DNA of 64,000 nt from Tectiglobus diatomicola (GTDB lineage Bacteria > Pseudomonadota > Alphaproteobacteria > Rhizobiales > Hyphomicrobiaceae), in contig JAZDSJ010000009.1 in the NCBI GenBank assembly GCA_039583345.1, forward strand, positions 112,799-176,798, in the 5' to 3' direction. Positions within the stretch are counted from its first letter, which is position 1, and every line of letters begins with the position of its first letter. A program made the translations under genes and the position numbers. The notes under the pieces are model-generated. The model did not search any database. It was not told the origin of the DNA and saw only the letters and a program-made list of their open reading frames with translations. Shown in pieces: positions 8,167 through 16,900 of the stretch.

Positions 8167-10281
8167 ATGCTTCCTAGTAATCTAGCTCCGTTGTTTTCAT
8201 CCGCCCGGACCTTAAATGGGGTCGGGCCTAGACTTCTGACTTTTTTAAGAAAAGCAATTGCATCACCATCCGGTGTAGATGAAACACGAATTATTGATTT
8301 ATTTTGGCATCTTCCTAATGGCGTCATTGATCGCCGTTCAAAGCCATCATTGGCAGAAGCAAAGCCTGGAACAATCGCTACTTTTAAAGTGCGTATTTTA
8401 GAGCATCGCAAACCGCCACGCGGCAATCTTAAAATACCGTACAAAGTAATCTGTCAAGATGATTCTGGAACAATTGATCTGATCTTTTTTCGTTTAAGAG
8501 AACGTTTTGTTGAGCAACAATTACCTCTAGATGAAGTGCGTTTTATATCTGGTCGTGTTGATAAATATGGCACACAGCTTCAAATGATACATCCTGACTA
8601 TATCGTTACACCAGAAGCAAGATCGAACTTACCTCTTCTAGAGCCTATTTACCCGCTTACCTCAGGTTTATCTGGTAAGATTCTAGGGAAAATAATGCAC
8701 CAGTCCTTAAACATTCTTCCAAAACTACCAGAATGGCTCGATGATAAAATCTTAGCCAGACATCAGTGGCCGAAATTCGTTGATGCAATTCGCTCATTAC
8801 ATATTCCTCAAACTCCAGCTGATATCTCCTCAACGGCTTTAGCTCGGACACGTCTTGCTTATGATGAGCTTTTGGCTAATCAGTTGGCATTAGCATTTGT
8901 TCGCGCGCATAGCAAACAACAACACGGGCGGTCAATTTCTGGTAATGGAATTGTGCGCAAACGCTTAATAAAGACACTTCCTTTTAAAATGACTGGGTCG
9001 CAGTTAAATGCTGTTAGAGAAATAGAGTCAGATCTTGCTTCAGATAAACGTATGCTACGGTTACTCCAGGGGGATGTTGGCTCAGGTAAAACAGTTGTGG
9101 CTTTAATGGCTATTGTCATAGCTATTGAGGTTGGAGCTCAAGCAACTATTATGGCACCAACTGAGGTCTTAGCACGGCAACATGCTGAAACCATCTCATC
9201 TCTATCACATGCTATTGATCTAGATATTGAGATTCTTACCGGGCGAGAAAAAGGGGGCACACGTCAGGCTATCCTTGAACGCACTGCAAACGGTGAGACT
9301 GATGTTCTGATTGGCACTCATACACTTTTTCGACCAGAGGTTATCTTTAATGACCTTGCGTTAGTCGTTATCGATGAGCAACATCGTTTTGGCGTTCATC
9401 AACGCCAAGCCTTGCAAGCTAAAGGGCATAATGGTAGCGCCAATGTATTAGCTATGACAGCAACGCCTATACCAAGGACCTTGCTTATGACGCATTATGG
9501 CGATCTCAAAGTTTCAAAGTTAACTGAAAAACCATCTGGGCGTAGACCAATAATAACAACGCTGTCATCTCTAGATAGGCTTGAGGAAATAATTGATGCT
9601 ATTAACCGAGCAATCAGTAAAGGGGCGCAAGTCTACTGGGTCTGCCCTCTAATTGAAAGCTCATCTGTGTCTACACTATCAGCTGTTGAGGAGCGCCATA
9701 AACATCTAACCCAAATATTTGGTTGTCAGGTCGGCTTACTTCACGGTGCAATGGCTTCTAAGGAGAAAGATGCGACAATGACCTCCTTTTCAAGGAATAA
9801 GTTTAAGATTCTAGTTTCTACAACGGTTATTGAAGTTGGAATTAACGTACCGAACGCCTCCATAATTGTTATCGAACATGCCGAACGTTTTGGATTGGCA
9901 CAATTGCACCAGTTGCGTGGTCGTGTTGGACGCGGAGCGTCACAGTCATACTGCATCCTACTTTACAAGCCAACGCTTGGCGAAACAGCCAAAGCACGGC
10001 TCAGCATGATGCGTGAGACGGAGGACGGTTTCTATATCGCGGAGAAGGACCTTGAATTACGTGGTGGTGGTGATGTTTTGGGTTCAAAACAATCTGGTAT
10101 ACCTGGGTTTCGGATAGCTGATGTACCAAATTTCGAAGAGCTTTTAAAATACGCACACTACAGCGCAGGCAAAATTGTTGCAGAGAACCCAGATCTAGAA
10201 GGTCCACAGGGCCAAGCACTTAGAACTTTACTCCAGATATTTGAATGTAATGAAGCTACTAAACTTTTTAACACTGTTTAA
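8167..10281 (+). CDS. recG: ATP-dependent DNA helicase RecG
   Basis: Branch-migration helicase that regresses stalled replication forks and processes Holliday junctions. The N-terminal wedge/OB domain (roughly residues 50-170) includes the IPYKVICQDDSGTIDLIFF strand region. The helicase core has Walker A GDVGSGKT near residue 302, motif II DEQH near 403, AMTATPIPRT (motif III), STTVIEVGINVPNA (V) and QLRGRVGRG (VI), followed by the family's C-terminal region. At 704 residues it is full length. The ATG start is preceded only by weak ribosome-site sequence. It converges on gph with a 55-base gap. Retaining fork repair is usual in reduced genomes. Confidence 0.97.
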   Translation: MLPSNLAPLFSSARTLNGVGPRLLTFLRKAIASPSGVDETRIIDLFWHLPNGVIDRRSKPSLAEAKPGTIATFKVRILEHRKPPRGNLKIPYKVICQDDSGTIDLIFFRLRERFVEQQLPLDEVRFISGRVDKYGTQLQMIHPDYIVTPEARSNLPLLEPIYPLTSGLSGKILGKIMHQSLNILPKLPEWLDDKILARHQWPKFVDAIRSLHIPQTPADISSTALARTRLAYDELLANQLALAFVRAHSKQQHGRSISGNGIVRKRLIKTLPFKMTGSQLNAVREIESDLASDKRMLRLLQGDVGSGKTVVALMAIVIAIEVGAQATIMAPTEVLARQHAETISSLSHAIDLDIEILTGREKGGTRQAILERTANGETDVLIGTHTLFRPEVIFNDLALVVIDEQHRFGVHQRQALQAKGHNGSANVLAMTATPIPRTLLMTHYGDLKVSKLTEKPSGRRPIITTLSSLDRLEEIIDAINRAISKGAQVYWVCPLIESSSVSTLSAVEERHKHLTQIFGCQVGLLHGAMASKEKDATMTSFSRNKFKILVSTTVIEVGINVPNASIIVIEHAERFGLAQLHQLRGRVGRGASQSYCILLYKPTLGETAKARLSMMRETEDGFYIAEKDLELRGGGDVLGSKQSGIPGFRIADVPNFEELLKYAHYSAGKIVAENPDLEGPQGQALRTLLQIFECNEATKLFNTV

Positions 10282-10336
10282 TTATTTCTAGGGGCTTTTT
10301 TAGCGAACCAACACAAGAAAAGTAATGCTGAGCAAT

Positions 10337-11014
10337 CTATATAATGTTATTGAGCGCAGATTTTAGCTGATCATAATGCGAAATGATGGCATTACAACCA
10401 AGTTCAGAAACTGGTACGCTTGAGTATCCGAATGTAACCCCCACTATGTAAACACCTGCCATTTGAGCTGTTATAACGTCCGTCTCGCTGTCGCCGATCA
10501 TAATAGACTTAGTTGGGTCGCCTCCAACATCTGATATGGTATTAAGAAGGTGGTTTGGATTGGGCTTACATACGGTATAAGTATCGCGACCTGTAATTAG
10601 TTCGAAATACGTTAATAGCTCTAACTCTAGAAGTAATCGTTTAGCAATTGCCTCTAGTTTATTGGTGCAGACAGTAAGCGTGTACCCAAGACTTGAAAGC
10701 CGGTCTAATTCTTTAAAAAGTCCAGGAAATGGCTTTGTTAATACAGCTAAGTTTTTACTATAAAAGTCAATAAATTGTTTGCAGAGCCTATTCAATTGTT
10801 CATCTGAGTGACTGATACCATTTTTTTGAAGACCAAATTTAATCATTTCGCGGCCACCTAAACTAATCAATGATTTCATTTCTTGAGAAGCGAGGGTTTC
10901 ACCACCAACACTTTTAAGGACGTGGTTGACTGCAACAATCAAATCAGGTGCTGTGTCTAGAAGGGTGCCATCAAGATCAAAGACAATAGTGACATTATGG
11001 TTTAAAAAATTCAT
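10337..11014 (-). CDS. gph: Phosphoglycolate phosphatase, HAD family
   Basis: A 225-residue HAD hydrolase with motif I DLDGTLLDTAPD (residues 13-24; Asp13 nucleophile and Asp15 acid), motif II TVCTNKL, motif III lysine near KPNP and motif IV MIGDSETDV. The helical cap follows motif I, as in Gph/PGP enzymes. The expected reaction is dephosphorylation of 2-phosphoglycolate formed during DNA repair or by oxygenase side reactions. HAD substrate assignment from sequence is uncertain, and pyrophosphatase-like enzymes share these motifs. An AGG sequence lies just before the ATG. Confidence 0.85.
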   Translation of the reverse strand: MNFLNHNVTIVFDLDGTLLDTAPDLIVAVNHVLKSVGGETLASQEMKSLISLGGREMIKFGLQKNGISHSDEQLNRLCKQFIDFYSKNLAVLTKPFPGLFKELDRLSSLGYTLTVCTNKLEAIAKRLLLELELLTYFELITGRDTYTVCKPNPNHLLNTISDVGGDPTKSIMIGDSETDVITAQMAGVYIVGVTFGYSSVPVSELGCNAIISHYDQLKSALNNII

Positions 11015-11274
11015 AGTAACCTCCCAGGAATTTTACCTGCATCATAAGATGATCTGCATTAAAATCATTTGCATAAGGCATATAGTTAATGAAACATTAG
11101 CTTTTTTTAAGTTTTAATTCGATCCAATAGACAGCTAATTATTTATCACTTAATAAGAATATGAGGCTTTTAAATTGAATTTAGAGTGCGTGTGTTCCTG
11201 AATGCAGGCTACTGAAATAATTGGCCTACAATTCGGTTAATCCAGCTTTACTCTTACTCAGGCTAGGAATTGAG

Positions 11275-11967
11275 ATGACACCGAAAGAAAAGAAAAAAAT
11301 GGCTGCCTTGCAAGCCATTAAGTTTATACAGCCTGGTATGGTTATAGGACTTGGAACAGGGTCAACGGCTACAGAATTCATAAAAGCCATTGGCAAATGT
11401 GTAAAAGAGGGCTTAGAAATTTTGGGAATCCCAACTTCGGATTTCACAAGAAGAAAAGCTGAAGAATTAGGAATTCCTCTAACTACACTCAGGGCACATC
11501 CACTTCCTGCGTTAGCTGTAGACGGCGCTGATGAGTTGGATGGAAAATTGCGGCTGATTAAGGGTGGCGGGGGAGCCTTGTTGCGGGAAAAAATTGTTGC
11601 GTCTGCCGCTGAGAAATTTATTATAATCGCAGATGATAGCAAATACGTAAAGGCACTTGGTTCATTCCCACTACCAATTGAGGTTCTTCCTTTTGGCCTT
11701 GAGGCAACAATTAAACTTATTAGAGAAGTACTGATTGCTTTAAATTTACCTTCAAACGTAAAAGTACGCAAAACCATCTCTAATCATTCATTTAAGACGG
11801 ATAGTGATAACATGGTTGTCGACTGTGAGTTATCCCGAATAACTGACCCGGAAACACTTTCTGCAATGTTAAGTGCCATTCCTGGAGTAATTGAACATGG
11901 CCTATTTATTGGGCTTGCAAGTACTGCTATAGTAGCTGGGGATCAGGGTGTAAAAATTCTTAGATAA
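11275..11967 (+). CDS. rpiA: Ribose-5-phosphate isomerase A
   Basis: Interconverts ribose 5-phosphate and ribulose 5-phosphate in the pentose phosphate pathway. Family signatures are present in order: GLGTGSTATEFI near the N-terminus, DGADELDG (catalytic aspartates), KGGGGALLREKI (catalytic glutamate) and DDSKYVKALG. The open frame reaches a TTG at 11221. The ATG at 11275 follows AGGAATTGAG, and starting there gives 230 residues, the usual length. The next gene, gor, has a nearly identical GGAATTGAG before its ATG and lies 74 bases downstream, so the pair may be cotranscribed. Confidence 0.96.
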   Translation: MTPKEKKKMAALQAIKFIQPGMVIGLGTGSTATEFIKAIGKCVKEGLEILGIPTSDFTRRKAEELGIPLTTLRAHPLPALAVDGADELDGKLRLIKGGGGALLREKIVASAAEKFIIIADDSKYVKALGSFPLPIEVLPFGLEATIKLIREVLIALNLPSNVKVRKTISNHSFKTDSDNMVVDCELSRITDPETLSAMLSAIPGVIEHGLFIGLASTAIVAGDQGVKILR

Positions 11968-12041
11968 AAATGATTTGTTGCCTGTCTGAAAGTTGATTAA
12001 GACTGTCGTAATTACTATTCTAACTAGCAATTGGAATTGAG

Positions 12042-13412
12042 ATGAAATCTTACGATTATGACCTGTTTGTCATCGGGGGGGGATCCGGTGGGGTACGGGC
12101 TGCGCGCATAGCAGCTCAGTACGGAGCGCGCGTAGCAATTGCTGAAGAGTATCGCTTCGGAGGCACTTGCGTAATACGTGGTTGCGTTCCCAAAAAACTA
12201 TTTGTGTATGCAAGTCGATTTAGTGACGCCTTTGATGATGCTGCTGGCTTCGGTTGGGACAATATTAGTACAGCTTTTAATTGGTCTAAATTAGTTGAAA
12301 AAAAAGACCAAGAAATTTTAAGATTAGAGAATATATATCGTGGCAATTTAGATAAGGCTGGCGTGGAATGTTTTGATAGTAGAGCTGAACTGGAAGGTAC
12401 TAATAAAGTACGGCTTATAAATTATAACAAATGTGTGACAGCTGATAAGATCCTTATTGCCTCAGGTGGCATTGTGAATTTGGATAGCAAATTGCCTGGA
12501 ATTGAACACGTGATTTCCTCTAATGAGGCCTTTGATCTCAAAGACCTCCCAAAGCGTATTATTGTTGTAGGTGGTGGCTATATTGCTGTAGAATTTGCAG
12601 GTATTTTTGCAGGATTAGGAGTAGAAACTACGCTTGTTTGTAGAGGTGATAAAATCCTTCGTGGCTTCGATGAAGATATTCAGGACGCGTTGACGAAAGC
12701 CTATCAGCACCGCGGTGTGAAGATTTTTTGTAACAGTACGTTAAAGTCAATAAAAAAAACTTACACCGGTTTACAATCTATCCTTAGTAAGGGTGAGCTT
12801 TTAGAATCAGACCAAGTTATGTTTGCGATAGGACGTAAACCTAAAACTGGTGGTATGGGACTTGAAAAAGCTGGTGTTGAGCTTGGCTCTAGAGGAGAAA
12901 TTAAAGTTAATCCTCAATCACAGACCAATATTCACAACATTTATGCTGTGGGTGATGTGACTGATAGATTGAGCTTGACTCCTGTAGCAATTCGCGAAGG
13001 GCATGCCTTTTCTGACACAGTTTTCGGAAACATGCCTTGCACTGTCGATTATGAAATGATACCAACGGCAATTTTCTCGACTCCCGAAGTTGCTACAGTT
13101 GGGATGTCTGAGCATAAGGCTCGAATGACCTTTGCTAAACTTGATGTCTATAAATCGAGTTTTCGTCCAATGAGGGCGACCATTTCTGGTCGTGAAGAGC
13201 GCATGCTTATGAAGCTTCTGGTAAATGCAAGCGATCAGCGCGTGGTTGGTTGCCATGTTTTGGGCGATGCAGCTAGTGAAATTATTCAAATGGCAGCTGT
13301 TGCTTTACGTATGGGAGCGACTAAAAGTGACTTAGATAATACCATGGCCTTACATCCAAGTGCTTCGGAAGAATTGGTAACTATGCGCAACAAATGGAGC
13401 CCCAAGAATTGA
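12042..13412 (+). CDS. gor: Glutathione-disulfide reductase
   Basis: FAD- and NADPH-dependent reduction of glutathione disulfide in the cytosol. The FAD loop GGGSGG lies at residues 12-17, and the redox-active disulfide pair is Cys43/Cys48 in GTCVIRGCVPKK. The NADPH loop is VVGGGYIAVEFAG. The second FAD motif is YAVGDVTDR, and the dimer-interface catalytic His-Glu pair sits in HPSASEEL near the C-terminus. At 456 residues it is full length. The second FAD motif, the lack of lipoamide-type features and the CVIRGCVPKK form favour glutathione reductase over lipoamide dehydrogenase. It supports the nearby GST gene functionally. Confidence 0.95.
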   Translation: MKSYDYDLFVIGGGSGGVRAARIAAQYGARVAIAEEYRFGGTCVIRGCVPKKLFVYASRFSDAFDDAAGFGWDNISTAFNWSKLVEKKDQEILRLENIYRGNLDKAGVECFDSRAELEGTNKVRLINYNKCVTADKILIASGGIVNLDSKLPGIEHVISSNEAFDLKDLPKRIIVVGGGYIAVEFAGIFAGLGVETTLVCRGDKILRGFDEDIQDALTKAYQHRGVKIFCNSTLKSIKKTYTGLQSILSKGELLESDQVMFAIGRKPKTGGMGLEKAGVELGSRGEIKVNPQSQTNIHNIYAVGDVTDRLSLTPVAIREGHAFSDTVFGNMPCTVDYEMIPTAIFSTPEVATVGMSEHKARMTFAKLDVYKSSFRPMRATISGREERMLMKLLVNASDQRVVGCHVLGDAASEIIQMAAVALRMGATKSDLDNTMALHPSASEELVTMRNKWSPKN

Positions 13413-13773
13413 GCAGTTCTAAACATAGTGCATTCGTAGTTTTATGAGCTAGTTTAGAAAAATATTTGTTCTCTACTACTGAACTGAATAAAGCGTTGAA
13501 TGGCCATACTCGTAAATTAAAGCGTTATTAACTCACTAGTTATCGTGAGTTTTACGTAAAAAATAAAGGGACCTATAAATTGTAAAATTTTATACTAACA
13601 GTCGTACTGTGCTGTAACTGGCTTGTAGCTTATTATTAATAGCTATCGCACGAGAGTAATAGTTCGAAAATTCGACTAATCGAAACAATTTAAAAAATAA
13701 ATATCTTTCAGTACAAATTGGCTTTTAGTCTACACTTCATTTAATATGGAATAAATATGATATCATAATACTA
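13413..13773. other. Spacer between convergent gor and stator genes
   Basis: No coding frame. AACTCAC (13530-13536) and GTGAGTT (13545-13551) form a seven-base stem with an eight-base loop, followed by TT. This is a possible terminator for gor. Confidence 0.35.
13530..13551 (+). terminator. Possible gor terminator hairpin
   Basis: Perfect seven-base stem AACTCAC/GTGAGTT, eight-base loop, and a short T stretch after it, about 120 bases past the gor stop. The T run is short, so the call is weak. Confidence 0.3.
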
Positions 13774-14805
13774 TTATCTATTTGTCAGCTTAAGCTCTAT
13801 ACGACGATTTCGGCGCATTGCTTTTGGCGTTCTCTCTGTACTTAGGGGTTGATACTCACCATATCCTGCGGCGACCAATCGTTGAGGCGGGACACCTCTA
13901 GAGATTAAATAACGGACAACAGACATGGAGCGCCCAGTCGAAAGTTCCCAATTAGATGGAAAATTATCGCTACTGATGGGCTGAATATCGGTGTGGCCAT
14001 CAACTTGAATTGCCCATTTTATTTCTTTGGGGATTTCCTTAGAAAGCTTAAGAATAGCATTAGCAAGCTTGTCAAGCGCATCTAGCCCTTGTGATGAAAG
14101 TTTTGCTTTTCCTGACGGGAACAAAACTTCTGATTGGAATATAAAACGGTCACCAACTATACGGATATCTTCCCTACTTTGAAGCAGTATACGTAAGCGC
14201 CCAAAAAAATCAGAGCGGTAGCGTTTTAATTCTTTTAATTGTCGTGCTAGCACTGCATTGAGGCGTGAATCAATGTCTTTCACTTGAGCTCGCGATTTTG
14301 CAGCAAGCTTACTTGATGCATCTAGTGCCTCGTTAAGGACAACTATTCTCTTACGCATAGCAATAAGTTGCTGGTTGAGGGTATCGATACGAGTAGATGC
14401 TACTTTTGAAATTTTTTTCTGCTTGTCAAGTTTAGATGACAACTCAGATGCTCGAGATGATGCAGCATCAGCGTTAATACTGATAACTTTAATATAATCC
14501 TGTAAATTTTTTTTCTCACCTTTTAGCTGGTTGAGTGTCTCACGCAACAGAATAGTTTCATCATGTTTAGACTGAAACTTCTTCCTCTCATAATAAAGGA
14601 GATTTTCAAGCTCAAGCATTTGGCTGTTCAGGTTTTTTAATGCAGTATTTTTTATATTTGCTTCCTGAGTTACCAAATACTGCGTAACCATAAAAATGGA
14701 TAATAGAAAGGTAAAAACCAATAGAAGAGTGGATAACATATCCACATATCCGGGCCAGAAGTCACCGTATTCACTACTCCGTCGTCTACTACGCGAATGC
14801 GGCAT
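13774..14805 (-). CDS. MotB/OmpA-like peptidoglycan-binding protein
   Basis: Residues 18-42 form one membrane helix, FWPGYVDMLSTLLLVFTFLLS, that carries an aspartate (Asp22) where MotB-type stators have their proton-binding acid. Residues about 50-180 are a long coiled coil rich in K, E, Q and L. Residues about 205-343 are an OmpA/MotB domain: FPSGKAKLSSQGLDALDKLA, VDGHTDIQP and NWELSTGRSMSVVRYL, ending RRNRRIELKL, the set that binds peptidoglycan. It starts one base after its MotA/ExbB-like partner ends, so both are surely one operon. No flagellar gene is in the window. Likely a proton-driven cell-envelope machine; the output is unknown. Confidence 0.82.
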   Translation of the reverse strand: MPHSRSRRRSSEYGDFWPGYVDMLSTLLLVFTFLLSIFMVTQYLVTQEANIKNTALKNLNSQMLELENLLYYERKKFQSKHDETILLRETLNQLKGEKKNLQDYIKVISINADAASSRASELSSKLDKQKKISKVASTRIDTLNQQLIAMRKRIVVLNEALDASSKLAAKSRAQVKDIDSRLNAVLARQLKELKRYRSDFFGRLRILLQSREDIRIVGDRFIFQSEVLFPSGKAKLSSQGLDALDKLANAILKLSKEIPKEIKWAIQVDGHTDIQPISSDNFPSNWELSTGRSMSVVRYLISRGVPPQRLVAAGYGEYQPLSTERTPKAMRRNRRIELKLTNR

Positions 14806-14806
14806 G

Positions 14807-15829
14807 TTACCTCCGAGATGACTGAGAAATCAGATCACGCATCGCAGCTATCGCTTCATTTTGCCGAATTGATTGGTCATCTACTAGTTTGCTGATAAGC
14901 TCCTGTTGGTGCCTTATTTCTTTAATAAGTTGATCAACTCCATTAATTAAAGTCTTTACGCTATTGTCAATAGTCCCTGGTTCGACCTCGGCTTGCAATC
15001 TATTTGATAAATCCATAAGTGAACGTTGAGTTTCAAACACTACACTATAAATATTGTGGGTTAACTTATCAGGATTTGACCCTGATGCAGGAGACAACTC
15101 AGTAATGCAAGAAAGCCACTCCTCCAGCTCGTTGTAGAAGCGATTATGGGCATGGTTAGCTTGAAGTTCAAGAAAACCAACAACTAGAGATCCAGACAAC
15201 CCAAATAGTGAGGACGCAAAAGCTGTGCCCATACCCCTTAATGGTTCGGTGAGGCCAATCTTTAGTTCTTGAAAAACTTTAGAACTATTATCTGAAGTAG
15301 TTTCCAACGCATTAATCGTATTTGCGAAAGAATGTATAGTATCAAGTAGCCCCCAAAATGTCCCCAGTAAACCAAGAAATACTAACAAGCCTATTGTATA
15401 GCGTCCAGTGTCCCGAGCGTCATCTAAACGTGAACCAATTGAGTCCATGATTGAACGCATTGATACTGTGGATAATGATAACGCGCCAATCCGATCACTA
15501 AGCATTGTTGCCATGGGTGCAAGTAAGACAGGCTGATGCGCAATCGCTAAACCAGGGTCAGCAATGCGAAATGCATTAACCCAGCGTATTTCTGGTTTAA
15601 GACGAAGCACTTGCCAAAATGAATATCCCACACCCCATAAGAGTACTATAACAATCAAACCATTTAATCCAGGATTAGCTTGAAAAGCGGATAAAAATTG
15701 AGAAGCGAGTACGGCCACTAAAAAAGTAATTAATACAATAAATGTAAGCATCCTCATCAAGTAAATACCTGGAGAAGACAGGATTCGTGCATACGGTTGC
15801 AATCGCTTCGTCGTCCGCTTACTTGTCAT
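14807..15829 (-). CDS. MotA/TolQ/ExbB-family proton channel protein
   Basis: A 340-residue inner-membrane protein with predicted membrane helices near residues 25-47, 53-72, 145-166 and 195-216. The last two, LLVFLGLLGTFWGLLDTI and GMGTAFASSLFGLSGSLVVGF, are the conserved pair of the MotA/TolQ/ExbB family, including the TF/G-rich pore segment. The C-terminal 120 residues are a soluble helical tail. It partners with the MotB-like gene right behind it. In this family a five-subunit channel surrounds a dimer of the partner and uses proton flow for mechanical work. Neither the tol-pal nor the flagellar context is present here. Confidence 0.82.
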   Translation of the reverse strand: MTSKRTTKRLQPYARILSSPGIYLMRMLTFIVLITFLVAVLASQFLSAFQANPGLNGLIVIVLLWGVGYSFWQVLRLKPEIRWVNAFRIADPGLAIAHQPVLLAPMATMLSDRIGALSLSTVSMRSIMDSIGSRLDDARDTGRYTIGLLVFLGLLGTFWGLLDTIHSFANTINALETTSDNSSKVFQELKIGLTEPLRGMGTAFASSLFGLSGSLVVGFLELQANHAHNRFYNELEEWLSCITELSPASGSNPDKLTHNIYSVVFETQRSLMDLSNRLQAEVEPGTIDNSVKTLINGVDQLIKEIRHQQELISKLVDDQSIRQNEAIAAMRDLISQSSRR

Positions 15830-15948
15830 GCTCTAGGCTCTCTCTAAAATTAGCCGCTCTGTACTTTTAATTAACTGCATTCCATATAAATCTTGATTAC
15901 CAAGTGAACTATGTAAACTCTATCTAACGAAAATAATCACGGGTGCGA

Positions 15949-16734
15949 TTACATTTTTAATTTCTTAAGCAGTGCTTTTTGGATAGAAGGAACACCAGAA
16001 ACTATTGTACCTTTATTTAGCATTTCATTCGAACCAGTAAGGTCAGTAACAATACCGCCGGCCTCACGTACTAGAACAATACCTGCAGCCATATCCCATG
16101 GAAAAATTGCCCGCTCCCAATATGCATCGAAGCGGCCAGAGGCAGTCCAGGCAAGATCGACTGCGGCAGCTCCACATCGACGAATACCACTAACCTCAGA
16201 GGACAAAACCTTTAATTCATGATGGAAACAGTCGTGTCCAGGACGCCCCCGATGAGGGATTCCTGTTGCGATAACCGCATCAGCTAGTTGTCTACGAGCA
16301 GAAACACGAATTCGACGGTCATTAAGAAATGCACCTTTACCTTTTTCAGCTGTATAAAGTTCGTCGAGAATTGGGAGATAAATGACACCAGCTACTAACT
16401 GACTATCACGCTCTAAACCTATGGAGATGCAGAAGAGTGGTATACCGTGTAGAAAGTTTGTGGTGCCATCGAGCGGATCAACAATCCATCGATGGGTTTT
16501 ATCTGCACCATCTACATTACCACGCTCCTCCATTAGAAACCCATAATCTGGACGAGCTTTAACTAATTCTGTATATATAATATCCTCTGCTCGACAATCT
16601 GCTACAGACACAAAATTTGCTGGCCCTTTCACCGATACTTGTAAACGTTCAACTTCACCAAAATCTCGCGCAAGGGAACGTCCTGCTTTGCGAGCTGCAT
16701 ATGTCATAACATTAATTAATGCCGAGGCAGGCAT
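15949..16734 (-). CDS. suhB: Inositol monophosphatase family protein SuhB
   Basis: A 261-residue Mg-dependent phosphatase. The metal-site signature WIVDPLDGTTNFLHGIP sits around residues 82-98, preceded by the glutamate in EERG and followed by the second signature WDMAAGIVLVREAGG near residue 218. Length and motifs match SuhB/IMPase. It hydrolyses inositol-1-phosphate in vitro. In proteobacteria SuhB also associates with RNA polymerase antitermination complexes, which may explain retention in a reduced genome. It precedes the MotA-like gene by about 120 bases on the same strand. Confidence 0.92.
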   Translation of the reverse strand: MPASALINVMTYAARKAGRSLARDFGEVERLQVSVKGPANFVSVADCRAEDIIYTELVKARPDYGFLMEERGNVDGADKTHRWIVDPLDGTTNFLHGIPLFCISIGLERDSQLVAGVIYLPILDELYTAEKGKGAFLNDRRIRVSARRQLADAVIATGIPHRGRPGHDCFHHELKVLSSEVSGIRRCGAAAVDLAWTASGRFDAYWERAIFPWDMAAGIVLVREAGGIVTDLTGSNEMLNKGTIVSGVPSIQKALLKKLKM

Positions 16735-16900
16735 AGAAAGCTCCTGGAAAAGGCTGATGATATCTTAAATAATTTAATTATGTTTATTTTTCTCAAAATA
16801 TAACAATTACGTAAGGTTTAAGTAATAGACCCTGTATATGTAATAAAATTAGGATCTACAAAGAGACAACTAGTGATTATCTTTTAGTATATAAGCACTT

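Noticed and set aside
11226..11777. 183-codon minus-strand frame over rpiA
   Set aside because: Lies fully inside rpiA in antisense with no motif; shadow of a real gene.
13774..15829. Zorya-type phage defence system
   Set aside because: The membrane pair resembles ZorA/ZorB only in general family terms. No ZorC, ZorD or ZorE-like helicase or nuclease gene is next to it; suhB is the neighbour.
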